DNA of 33,796 nucleotides from Cylindrobasidium torrendii FP15055 ss-10 (Eukaryota > Basidiomycota > Agaricomycetes > Agaricales > Physalacriaceae): assembly GCA_000934385.1 (NCBI GenBank), contig KN880686.1, positions 1 through 33,796 of the forward strand. The letters are read 5' to 3'. Shown here piece after piece: positions 1 to 10,174 of the stretch. Within the stretch, counting starts at the first letter, position 1, and the number at the start of each line of letters is the position of its first letter. A program made the translations under genes and the position numbers. Below the pieces are notes generated by a model. It had not been told where the DNA came from and searched no databases. It worked only from the letters and a program-made list of their open reading frames with translations.

Positions 1-694
1 GTTTGAGGCTGGCCCAAAGACCACCTAGATGCGGTCTTAAAACAACCAAAGAGGCGGTATTAAATGTTGCCAATGTAGGTCGTAAATCTACCTAGCATAC
101 TGGACAAGAATGTAGCGGCGTCCGGTCCATTTTCTACCAAAAACCCACGGCACCGGCTCCGGGATCTCTTGGTAGATTGCGGCCATTTTTGGTCGAAAAT
201 ACCTTGACAAATCCCGGAAGAAATTCAACCGGGTATCAACCAAGGTTGGGTATACTTATGACCAAGGTTTGGTTGTTTTGTTTGGTTGTTTTTCGACTAA
301 TGATCGGTTCTCAGAGAGCGTAGGTAAACAGAAAACTATGAGATGGATTTACATACGTGTAACATGCCAAACCCTTATACCTACCGCGAAGAGGAACGCG
401 AGGGCAGCGAGGGAAGACATGCTAGTCAATCTTGTCGGCTAGTTTAACGACCAGGCGCGGGGGTAAGCGCAGCGAGGCGTAGATAAAACCGACGAAACGA
501 CGCGCACAATCTCACGCAAAGCAGAAAAAAAAGGTAAAATATCACGAATGGTGGTAGCAGAAAGACAAGTTCAGTCAAACATCACAGCCCTTTTTAACCA
601 CTCGGCAGGCAAACACGGCCAAACCAGTGTCTAGCTTGAACGCACTCCACGACGGTATACCTGCGCGTTCCTTGTCTCAACGCCTTTGGACATC
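1..694. other. Intergenic region upstream of PRP4
   Basis: No coding frame with family-like features is visible on either strand. The stretch around 225-300 has repeated GGTTTGGTTGTTTT-like and ACCAAGGTT words, which look like low-complexity drift rather than a defined element. The last 200 bases should contain the PRP4 promoter and leader, but no clear TATA box is seen. Confidence 0.5.
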
Positions 695-2517
695 ATGCCG
701 GACCTCACTATGGACACACTGGCGGATGATGGGAATTATTTGGGCTCAGAGCGCGCGCGGATCGAGAACCAGGCCATTTTGAACGAACTCGAGAGGAAGA
801 AGAAGGCGCGCACAACCGCGGTGCCTACGGACGACAACAAAGTCAGGCAGAGACTGAGGGAGATTGGAGAGCCTATAACATTGTTTGGTGAACGTGTATG
901 TGATACTATCGCAGAGCCCCAAAGGTTACTGACTCGGGACAAAGGCAGCAGACCGACGAGACCGTCTTATCTACGTCCTCACACAAATAAATGCTGCCAA
1001 GGGAGAGGATGGCATGGATGTTGATGATAGCGACAGCGGCGAAAGTGAAGAAGAGGTGAGCACTTGCAATGTTTTCCGTTCCGTTGTGCTAACAGTACCC
1101 CAAGGAAGAAGAGTTCTACACGCCCGGTTCGCTTGAATTGCTAGAAGCTCGAAGGAAAATAGCAGCATACTCCCTCCCTAGGTCAACCCTTCAATTGCAT
1201 ACACATTCAAGGTGCTTACTACCCTTTCTGTTCGTCCCTATGCAGAGCTCAAAAGCGCGTCGCCCAGCAGCGTATTGACAGTCGGATGGATCTCGGTCGC
1301 ATAGTGGACATTCGTAAGAAGGTCTTCACTGAAGTCAAGGTGCGTTCCTCCTCCACCCTTGGGGGATTCCCGTTAACCTTATCCAGAAATTCGCCAATTT
1401 AGGTTCACAAATTGGTGACGAACGCCCTATCTCCCAAGTAAGATTTGCGCCTAATAACGAAATACTGGCGACGGCTAGTTGGTCGGGGACCGTCAAACTC
1501 TGGAATGTGCCATCTTGTACCCCAATACGATCTTTACGCGGACATTCTGACCGTGTCGGTGGTCTTGCATGGCACCCACAAGCTACGATCGGCCAAGGAG
1601 ATGACTTAGTGAACCTTGCATCCGGCGCTGGAGATGGGCAGGTCAACTTATGGAACTTGAAAAGGTGCATTTTGGGCTGCTCTGTTTGCTCTCCTAGATC
1701 TGATTTCGCCCAAGCGACGCGCCAGTCGCGGTTATGAAGGGACATCAAGGGCGCGTGTGCCGTGTTGCCTTTCATTCTTCAGGTGATTATGTGGCAAGCG
1801 CCAGCTTCGACACAACGTGGAGATTGTGGGATGTCGAGACAGCGAAGGAACTCTTACTACAAGAAGGACATTCAAAGGAGGTTTATGCCATCGACTTCCA
1901 GAACGATGGTGCGTTGGTGGGATCTGGGTACGCATCAAGTCATTCTCTTCAAAGTCGTGGCTTAGTTGTCACAGTGGATTGGATGCCATTGGCCGTGTCT
2001 GGGACTTGAGAACAGGGCGTTCCGCCGTTGTATTGGATGGTCATGTACAAGCGATATACTCTCTGGCTTTCTCCCCGAATGGGTGCGTCCTCTCGACCTT
2101 TTCTGGGCTATAGCCTGACTGTCCCACAGGTTTCAAGTCGCAACCGGTGCCGGCGATGATACCATCCGTATATGGGACCTGCGCATGTCTTCGTCGCTAT
2201 ACACCATTCCTGCACATCTTTCCAACGTCTCCGACATAAAATTCTTCCACGCCAACGACAGGTACTTCAAGGCTCCGGAAACCAACCCTGAATCTGCCCA
2301 GGAAGAGTGGAACTACAGGTCTGGACTGTTCTTCGCGTCCGCAGGTTACGATGGTTTGGTGAAGATATGGAGTGCGGATGACTGGCAGCTGTTACGGACT
2401 TTGACTACCGATGCGGGCAAGGTTATGTCCGTAGATATTTCCAGTGACGGAAATATGCTGGCAAGTGGCACGTACAATAGGAACTTCCAGCTGTTTACCC
2501 CAGAAGAAATCGTTTAA
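695..2517 (+). CDS. PRP4: U4/U6 snRNP protein PRP4 (SFM domain plus WD40 propeller)
   Basis: Spliceosomal protein of the U4/U6.U5 tri-snRNP; in known PRP4 proteins the propeller docks on PRP3 and U4/U6 RNA in the nucleus. The ATG at 695 is used; a TTG codon nine bases upstream is in frame but is not a start. Exons: 695-893, 949-1055, 1105-1181, 1246-1339, 1387-1664, 1715-1927, 1975-2082, 2130-2517, giving 487 residues with no frame break. The N-terminus carries the splicing-factor motif ([16 protein letters not shown]), continued across intron 1 as RPDRRDRL. An acidic linker follows, then about seven WD40 blades with recognisable closing dipeptides: VKLWNV, VNLWNL, WRLWDV, GRVWDL, IRIWDL and VKIWSA. 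The length is typical of the family. It converges on the RNA-repair gene, with 235 bp between the stop codons. Confidence 0.95.
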
Positions 2518-2752
2518 GTGCCAACGAGACACATTATCTCAAAGAGGCTGCCGTAGATGCGAGAAATTGTACAGTGCCCAAATGTTGTGTATAGATGTAC
2601 CTCTTGAGACTATGTGTTCGCGCTTGAATGTGCCAACTCTCCGACGTTCTGGGGACATAAACATGGGAAAACGAGAGGAATAGTGGGCTCCTGTTAGCTT
2701 ACATTTTACAAACTAGATTGTGCGACTTGGAAACTACCAGTCCAATCAAACC

Positions 2753-5354
2753 TCAGCCTGAGCGTCCCATCGCATTCAACCTCAACGGCCCTCTATTCCA
2801 ATGTTCATTCCCCGCGATGAAATCGGCCCTAACGATCTTTGACCGGGACTTGACCACCCCGTCTCCCTCGACTTTCACATACAACCCTTCGATTCGTCCA
2901 TCCCAAAATGCAGACGTCTGTTGAACCCTATCCTTGAGAACAGCATCTGGCGGCATCGGGCCCTCGTATATGGTCGGGGTAACATGAATGCCACTATCAT
3001 TGAGCAGGGCAACTAGCGTCTGGCGGTCACAGAAGGTCCCAGTAACGCGGTCGAACATATCGAATGCCATGAACCAGTCGGGAAGCCGGGTGTACGGAAT
3101 CGAATGTGTGGCATAAAGCCACTCGCCGTACAGGGTATATCGCTCGGGGAAGTGAGCGTCGCGGCCCAGGATCTTGATGAGCGCATGTTTGTGCTCTTCG
3201 ATCCAGTGACCTAGTTTCTTGAATTGTGCGTGCGAGGATGGATTGACGTAGTGGGAGCGGTTCTGCGCAACAATGGACAAACGGTCGGGGGAAAGGCTGA
3301 AGCCCATGTTCGCGCCATCGACCTTCTCCGTTATAACAGCATGTCCTTGAATGAGATTCGTCGGCGGAAGGACCACGTCGTCGTCTGTCGCAGCCCCAAG
3401 GTTAAGCAGATGCGGTGTTCGAGGGAACTTGAGGAGGTCAATTCGGGGTGACAAGCGTGCCACAAGCTCTTCACACGCTGCAAACGAGCGAATGGTGACG
3501 ACTGCCTTGAATCCCTCGCCGACCGTCGGCACGTCCATTTGATCTTGCATCTGGGACACGGCGTTGTCCACTCTGTTTCCGGGGCGCAATGTCGGGTGGT
3601 GCGTCCGTTGTTGGGCGCGCGACAGGCAAAGTTCGCGGTCATAGTCGAAACGGACGCAGACTGGCGATGTGGCCCACGTCGAAGCAAGTGCTAGCCAGAG
3701 CTTCCTATCTGCACGAGATGGGTTACAACGATCGAGTATGACATTTTGCTTCAAAGCTGGAGCCCTCCCAATCGCATTCTCACACATGTCCCGGCTCCCT
3801 GCTTCATCCTGGCATATCCAATTCCATCCCTTCGGGTTGCGCTTCATCAATGCCTGCGAAAGCCATGACTTCCCGGACCCAGGGAGACCCACCAAGATCA
3901 AGAGGTCCGCACTCGTTCTGAGCTCGCCGTCCACCTCTAGTGCGCATGGGGCAGGTTCTGGTGGTAAATCTGGCAGAATGCACTGCCGTTTCCAGATAGT
4001 ACTGCACCATCGCGACACAAAATCTTCTTGCTGTTTCGTCTCCAGGCTCTCTGGCCTAATGGCGCGAAGTGCAGCAATAGCGTCTGGCGCAGACATAGTC
4101 GGGAATGCTAATGAGGGTTGAGGACGACCAAAACCATAGGCCGCGAGATAACAGGCTGCTACTGTGCCCGCACGACCCTTGCCCCCGCCACAGTGGACGA
4201 GAAGAGGAAGATTATCTTTCTGTTCGAATAGACGCAGAATGAGGGTCATCTGCTCAATGGTTGGCGGCATGTAGTTGGTCACAGGAATGAAGGTGTTTGA
4301 AACTGGTTTGCTGGCGAACCATGCTGGTGGCAGAGGCTGCTCCTCTGTCAAGGTAAGAACATGTTTTATGCCTAGAGTCGCAAGGGATGCGATGTCTTCT
4401 GCTTCGGTGGGAGTGGACATTACTGCAAGGTAGAAAGGAACAACCCATCGGAAGAAACGGGGAAGGCGCACACCGTCTGGGGATTTCCTTGATGGTAGAA
4501 TGAACAGAGGGACCCGTGGGGAAAGACACAGAGAGGTGACCGTCGACGCATTGGCAATCTCGTCGCGAAGTTCTGACGACCATGGCATGCATAGCGTGCT
4601 GCGAAACCGCGCCGTAATTTGACACTTCTCGTCTTCGGTGAATATGACGCCCCATTCTGTATGTCGTGAGCAGTCGACCATCTTCTTGATGGAGTGCTGT
4701 TTTGTTGCTGTGTTTGTTGTGTGTTCCCAGGCCTGGGCATATGCAAGCATCGCAAGCTTGAATAGCCCTTGCTGTAACGCAGATGTGGCCATTCGGAGAT
4801 ATCCCTTCTCGGATTGAGGGAAGGAGTTAATCATTTGGTGGATATACTTGTCTTCATTCCCTTGGTCTCCGAGCAGGTGGAGGGTATAGACAAGATGGTC
4901 GAGGAGTAGGATAGATGGACTTGATGAGAGCTGGTGGGGTGGTAAACATTGCATCTCGCTCTCTGCATCTTCATCGTCTTCACGGAGTGAGACTGAGAAA
5001 TGCCGCGGTGGAAGCCCAAGTTTGCGTCGAAAGGACTGTCCGAGAGCCCAAACGAGCACAAGATACTGCTTTCCGGTGTTCGTGAGTCCGATGCCTGTAA
5101 AATAATGAGCACAGCATTACTGGAAGGGTGGGCGACGCACCCAGTGCATATATATGCGTGACATCAACCTCTGGCACCGTATAGGTCACTTTCAAGCCGC
5201 GGCGTTCTTCGGCTGTGAGCAGCGTGGCATGATGGGGATAGTCCTTCCTCTGGTCTAGCTGTCCGCTCCTGAGCAGGGCTTCACGGACAATAGTGTCGAG
5301 AGCAGGCCCAGCAAGGCGTAAGGCTCCATTGGTGACAGACAAAGTCGCACACAT
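2753..5354 (-). CDS. Four-domain RNA end-healing and sealing protein: 2H phosphoesterase, DUSP23-like phosphatase, P-loop kinase, RNA ligase
   Basis: Two exons, 5354-5141 and 5094-2753, with a 46-nt intron (GTGCGT...ACAG), give 851 residues. Residues 1-115 look like a 2H phosphoesterase: HAT at 42-44 and HFS at 103-105. Residues about 125-200 are helical and TPR-like. Residues about 275-435 resemble DUSP23, with HC-x5-R at C373 and R379; the usual acid Asp is N345. Residues about 470-610 are a PNKP-like kinase: P-loop GLPGSGKS (474-481), QDEAGSR (D501, R506) and ILDRCN (about 524-529). Residues about 628-851 are an Rnl2-type nucleotidyltransferase: motif I EKVDGAN with K662, motif III YGEW with E729, FMAFD, motif IV EGLYVK, and KSRSK as motif V. 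I infer that it opens cyclic phosphates, phosphorylates 5'-OH ends and ligates RNA. Catalytic residues are present in every module except the phosphatase acid. It is divergent from the PLC gene. Confidence 0.88.
5095..5140 (-). other. Intron joining the two halves of the 2H domain
   Basis: A 46-nt intron with donor GTGCGT and acceptor TTTTACAG, phase 1. Splicing joins exon 1, which carries the first H-x-T motif, to exon 2, which carries the second H-x-S motif. Without this join the N-terminal domain is missed and the protein seems to begin at an internal GTG codon. Confidence 0.85.
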
Positions 5355-5713
5355 CAGGGAGGAGGAAGAATATCGTAGTTGTGCGATGATTCCGAGGTCG
5401 CATCTTTTATTTGGGCATCCATGGCGGGAAAGTCAATTCAAGTCATGAAACGAAGAGGGAAACTCAGGACTTGGCTCTCGGTGCCGTGCAACCGTCAGAT
5501 CACTGTGTCGCGCAGTTTGCCGAGCATTGATGGCACCTCTCACTTGCCTTTCACGCCAACGTTCACATTGTGTGAGCATATCAGACTCCTGAAGCATAAT
5601 ATTCCCAAATATTCGTCACACTTGGGCTTTTGTGAACTCCATCCATCGAGCGCTTGTCTGAAATCACCTGAATCACCTGGGCCGACTGCTGCGGCTCTTC
5701 CTGTTTTACCATC
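5355..5713. promoter_or_regulatory. Shared divergent promoter region, RNA-repair gene and PLC
   Basis: The 359 bp between the two divergent start codons must hold the 5' regions of both genes. No TATA box stands out. Open frames crossing it have no family features. Confidence 0.5.
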
Positions 5714-7243
5714 ATGACCTCGTCTGAGCTGGAGAACGAAATCGCCAACGCCTTCACGGTGAACACCCAAATCAACCTTCATCCTCTGCAAGCCGAAACA
5801 CTCCAAATCTCGCCAGCCCTCCTCGAGCTATGCGGTCTATCTGCAGAAGAACTCTCGCGCGAGCCATCGCTCAGCGTTCCCGAGACGCCAGCCGACAGAC
5901 CGTTGACGCACTACTATATCAATTCCTCCCATAACACTTATTTACTCTCCCGCCAGCTCGTAGGCAAATCTGTGCCCGAGTCTTATTCGCACATCATTCA
6001 CCGCGGCGGGCGATGTGTCGAGATGGATGTCTGGCCGGCGAAGAAAGAACTCCCTGAAGGCACATTTGCCACTAGCATTGAAGAGGAGCCAGTCATCACG
6101 CATGGATATACGCTTTCCAAAAGTATACCCTTTCGTGCCGCCTGTGAGGCTGTGAACGCAGCCATCACCCCCACGATGTGGCCTATCCTCATCAGCTTGG
6201 AATGCCATGTTCCACCTCAGGGACAAGACGACATCGTCCGTGTCATGAAGGAAGTCTTTGCCGACAAGCTCGTCGACCGCGAGCTGGAAGGGGTGGACGA
6301 TGAGAATGTATCGCCAGGCCAATTCCTAGGCCGCGTCCTGGTCATGGTTGAATTCTATGCCCCGCCAGGAGGGGACGACATCGAGGCTTCCTCCTCGTCG
6401 GATTCGGACTCTGACGCAGAGGGCCCCGCACCGCCCAAGCCCTCTGCCATTTCAGACTCTCTTGCCTCTGTAGGCTTCTATTGCCGGTCAATGAAACCAA
6501 CTTCCACCAACTGGCCCACATCTCAATTCCTGCCTCCTTCATATCCACGACACATCCTCATCAACGTCTCAGAATCCAGGCTCCATTCTCACAAGGTGGA
6601 TGACCTCTGGGCCCATGCCCTGCACCACCTTCGGCGTGTTTTCCCAAAGGGCACCCGCATCGGCAGCAGCAATATGGATGTCGTCCGCTGCTGGCGTAAC
6701 GGAAGCCATGTCGTGTCGGTGAACTGGCAGAAATACGACCGAGGCGCACAGCTAAACGAGGCCATGTTTGTGGGCACGCCCGGCTGGGTCATCAAACCCC
6801 CCGAAGCGCCTGTCCGAGGAAAGACGCGGTACACACTCCGCATAGCAGGTGTATCGGGCCTGACGTCGGATGAGCACCTCTACACCAAGGTCCAGCTCTT
6901 CCATAAAGATGGCGACAAGCTGTGGGAGAGCAAGAGCGTCAAAGCCGGCGAGAAAGGCCTCGTTTGGGACGAGACTGTTGAATGGAAGGAACATTGGGAC
7001 GAACTGGCGTTCTTGCGGGTGAGGGTGCTCGAGAACGAGTGGGGAAAGGATGATAGGTTGGGTATCTTCTGCGCCCGAGTGAAATATCTGAAAGAAGGAT
7101 GGCATGTTTGGCGACTTTTGGATAAAACGGGAAAGTGGAACGGCGCGACTTTGCTAGTCGAGTGGAAGGCTGAAGACGCCGAACATTTCCATGCAATGCA
7201 TGAATTGGGCAGGAAGATGAGAGGAGTGATGCATAGCGAGTAA
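5714..7243 (+). CDS. Phosphoinositide-specific phospholipase C (X, Y and C2 domains)
   Basis: Hydrolyses PI(4,5)P2 to IP3 and diacylglycerol in known homologues. Single exon, 509 residues, ATG at 5714. The X domain (residues about 60-215) keeps the catalytic set: NSSHNTYL with the first His, VEMDVW with Glu and Asp of the Ca2+ site, ITHGYTL with the second His, and ISLECH with Glu. An acidic Ser-rich X/Y linker (SSSSDSDSDAEG) lies near residues 222-235. The Y domain follows, with FPKGTRIGSSN and VSVNWQKYDRGAQLNEAMF, then a C-terminal C2 domain from about residue 375. There is no PH domain and no EF hand ahead of X, so it is shorter than yeast Plc1. It is the only gene here without introns. 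Confidence 0.93.
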   Translation: MTSSELENEIANAFTVNTQINLHPLQAETLQISPALLELCGLSAEELSREPSLSVPETPADRPLTHYYINSSHNTYLLSRQLVGKSVPESYSHIIHRGGRCVEMDVWPAKKELPEGTFATSIEEEPVITHGYTLSKSIPFRAACEAVNAAITPTMWPILISLECHVPPQGQDDIVRVMKEVFADKLVDRELEGVDDENVSPGQFLGRVLVMVEFYAPPGGDDIEASSSSDSDSDAEGPAPPKPSAISDSLASVGFYCRSMKPTSTNWPTSQFLPPSYPRHILINVSESRLHSHKVDDLWAHALHHLRRVFPKGTRIGSSNMDVVRCWRNGSHVVSVNWQKYDRGAQLNEAMFVGTPGWVIKPPEAPVRGKTRYTLRIAGVSGLTSDEHLYTKVQLFHKDGDKLWESKSVKAGEKGLVWDETVEWKEHWDELAFLRVRVLENEWGKDDRLGIFCARVKYLKEGWHVWRLLDKTGKWNGATLLVEWKAEDAEHFHAMHELGRKMRGVMHSE

Positions 7244-7272
7244 TTCACAATGCAGCCTGAGTCTCAATCGCA

Positions 7273-7289
7273 AATAAATGGGTAATAAA
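7273..7289 (+). promoter_or_regulatory. Possible polyadenylation signals of the PLC gene
   Basis: Two AATAAA hexamers (7273-7278 and 7284-7289) lie 30-46 bases past the PLC stop codon. Fungal genes use such A-rich elements loosely, so this is suggestive only. Confidence 0.4.
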
Positions 7290-7497
7290 TAATGTTGTAC
7301 ACTAAATGGGAGGCTTAGATTGAACACCACCCAAGATCGACAGCGCTACTGGCGGGCTGCCGTGTGCACCGACAGGTGGCAAATTCAAGGAAACAATTGA
7401 CAGGGGAGCTATCCAGTTCATAATGATGAGAAGCATGCAGGGTATCTACTCGTTAAGTATCGATGGTGAAAGCAAATGTTCCATATGAGCACACCGC

Positions 7498-9861
7498 TCA
7501 CTCCGTCGGCATTCCCGCCACGCCCTCACTCAGCGAAGACCAGTTACTGAGGACCGCCTCCGCGAACTCCATCTCTTCTTTCGTAAACGCATGCAGTAAC
7601 ACAGAAAGAAGGGTGTTCTCGCGGTTGTGAAGCACCACACGCAGCTCGTGCCACAGACTATGCCAAAGGGTCAGTAACAATAAAGTAGGATCGAAAGATT
7701 GCGCACCATGCCCGGATGAACACCCGTCGGTTCAATTGCGACGTGATTGTCGCCTGGTCCTTCTCCACCTGGCTCGCTAGACGGTCGGCCTCTTCTTCCC
7801 AGCCATCCTTCTGCTGTGCGCGAACGCCCTCCATCTTCAACGAGGTCGTCTCAACACGCCTCTTTAGACGCTCAACCTGGTCGATAGACAGGCGGTCATG
7901 TCGAATAAACAGCTCGCGTACAGCGACAAATAAATCACGCTGGGATCTCAGCGCCTCCAATGTCGTATCAAGTAGAACTCGCGTCTAGCCAATGATGAAT
8001 TGTGTGCTTGAGAGAACGGGGAAACACACACCCTAAGCTCAGATAGTTCGGTATGCCTTTGGAAATGTGCCGCGACCTGTTCCATACCCGCTCGCACTCC
8101 ATTCGACAGCTCGCACTCATCTCCGCGCCAACAGTGCTCATTCACCTCAACCACTGTGCGTACCGTATTGGTGAGCCGGGCAAGGTCTCCCTGATTGTCG
8201 GTCGCGTCCGGTGGGTGTGGCGTATGAGGAAGGTGGAGAACGTCCATGATAGAATGAATTGAGTTGGCCATTGAATGAATAGATGCGTTGGATGATATTG
8301 GAGAGGAAGGGGCAGAAGAGGAAAGCGACAACAAAGCCGGATGAGTCGGGAGTAACTGACGGCGAAACGATGCGTCTCTCACCGCAGCAGCTTCGCGCCT
8401 CTTGATCATTCTCTCGGATAGCATGCATATCCTCTGCCACTGGTCGATGAGCGGGGTGACTCGTGCTCGGACAGTCCTGTGTAATCATTAAGGAAGAAAA
8501 AGGAGATACGGCTGAAGCACGCACGCAATCTTGTCTTCAAGGTCGCTTGGAATAGCCATCTCCTCGACCTTGTCGATATGTTTGCCCGCTGACTCTTCGT
8601 CCAGGGTCACCGACGTAACCTTGCGCCAGTCTTCGAGCGACGGGACCGTCAGAAAGGTAGAAAGAACGGCGTCCTCTTTGATGATGGGATGATTCCTAGA
8701 TACATGTTAGCACAATAATACACAATGATTCCAAAAGCAAACATACCTAATGAAATTTAGACACCTTTGCAGGCCTCGTCTCCGCTGTTCGAGGAACTGT
8801 TCATCAGGACCAACTCGTTTTGGCGGTAGGGCAGGGAATAGGCGGAAAGGGTATCGTCGCGTGAGGACATCCCAGAGGTAGACAAACTCGGAATAGCGCC
8901 TAGATACAACTCCAAGCTCAGAGGTCACTTGATAAAGGGTGTATCGATTAAGGATGAATCCATGTTGGCCGAGGATGGCGACTGCCACAGTTTGTTGCTT
9001 CTTCCACCATTCAACTGGAAGGCCAGTCCCGGCCAGGGATGATAGTCCGCCGTTCCGTGGGGGCTCGCCGTTGATTTCACCCGGAGTGGGAGGGAGTGTA
9101 GAGCCGAGGCCGCGGGAGCCTGTATTCCAGGGATCGTCAGCGTACGAGGGTATAGACGCCCGCGCTGGTGCGGTACTCTGGCGGATGTTGGAGGGTGCGA
9201 AAGTGGAGACTGAGGTAGTTAAAGATTCGAGATCGAGCGCTGGTTCTGGCAGGGTATTCTGGGAGGAGAGGGCTGCGACCTGTTCGACACTGACATCTAA
9301 GAGATTGTAAGCACAACCGATACCGATAGGTACAGTATGCGCACCTTTTCCGGCCTGCGCAAGAGCCACAAGGGCAAGGGCAACAAAGAACTCGAGTTTG
9401 GATACGCGCGGACGGTTGCTGACCAGATTCACAATCTGTTTGTTCCGTCAGCCTGAAAGTCTGGCCGCGTCACATTTGGTTCGCGCACCCTCTCCACAGT
9501 TGCCGCTGGAAGGCCAGATGTAGCAAGCACCCTCGATAATGAGCCCACAGAGGTTTCCACAGAATTTGAGGGATTGACCGCGCTAAATGCGGAATTGTAT
9601 ATCGCAGGTACAGTGGCCTCGGCTGTCCTACGGTAAGCTGTTTCCTTTGTTATAGCCTTCGTTACCCATACCTATCACTGAGCTGAATACAGATGATGCT
9701 GGTGGCATCGGGGTAGGCGCTGGACTGGGCGCGGCACTCCACGGGTCGACGGAGTCGTACATCGAGCTAGCCAACGGATTGTCGTCCACAAAACTGTTCC
9801 CGAAGCCGTTTGGTGTCGAGGCCGCGCCGTAGCGGTGCGTGGGACGCGGTGCGTTGAACAT
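7498..9861 (-). CDS. MVP1: Sorting nexin MVP1 (SNX8-like), PX and BAR domains
   Basis: Endosomal sorting nexin; MVP1 and SNX8 bind PI3P and act in endosome-to-Golgi and vacuolar sorting. Exons: 9861-9672, 9622-9489, 9435-9345, 9296-8747, 8695-8525, 8476-8032, 7984-7707, 7657-7498, giving 672 residues in frame. The N-terminus is Pro/Ser-rich and disordered. An EH-like helical segment follows (IVNLVSNRPRVSKLEFFVALAL). The PX domain lies in exon 4, with the phosphoinositide-binding RRYSEF motif and the LPPKR and RRRGLQR sequences. The C-terminal half is helical and charged, as expected of a BAR dimer. The length is typical of fungal MVP1. It converges on the PLC gene with 254 bp between stop codons. 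Confidence 0.92.
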
Positions 9862-10174
9862 CGCTGGACGTCTCCGTCAACCTGGCCGTCGAAGAAGCAG
9901 TAACGGTGGCTGTGCCCGTCAATGGCTCACGATCATTCATTTGGGACAATGTGGCGGTAACCATTAAAGCCATTCGTCTGGGTCGTTACTCACAAACTCT
10001 CACGGATTTGACAGGGGTTTTATTGGGAATGGAAACGAGGGGATTGTCTTACAAAAATGACCCCTGTACATGTCAATCTTATGCGCTTCCTCCAAATCTC
10101 AGCGGTGGTCTGACCACAGACTTGAAGATACGTATACATATTTAGGTCTACGTGTGTAGTTCTATGCCAGTATA
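9862..10174. other. Spacer between MVP1 start and aminotransferase end
   Basis: About 313 bp holding the MVP1 upstream region and the 3' UTR of the aminotransferase gene. No other gene is seen. Confidence 0.5.

Noticed and set aside
1335..1775. Minus-strand open frame of 146 codons over PRP4
   Set aside because: Lies opposite conserved WD40 exons and crosses their introns; no motif.
3669..4121. Open frame of 150 codons on the plus strand inside the RNA-repair gene
   Set aside because: Antisense shadow of the conserved phosphatase-kinase coding region; no family features of its own.
2753..5354. Identification as the fungal tRNA ligase TRL1
   Set aside because: Domain order is reversed, the ligase motifs are Rnl2-like rather than Trl1-like, and a DUSP-type domain is present.
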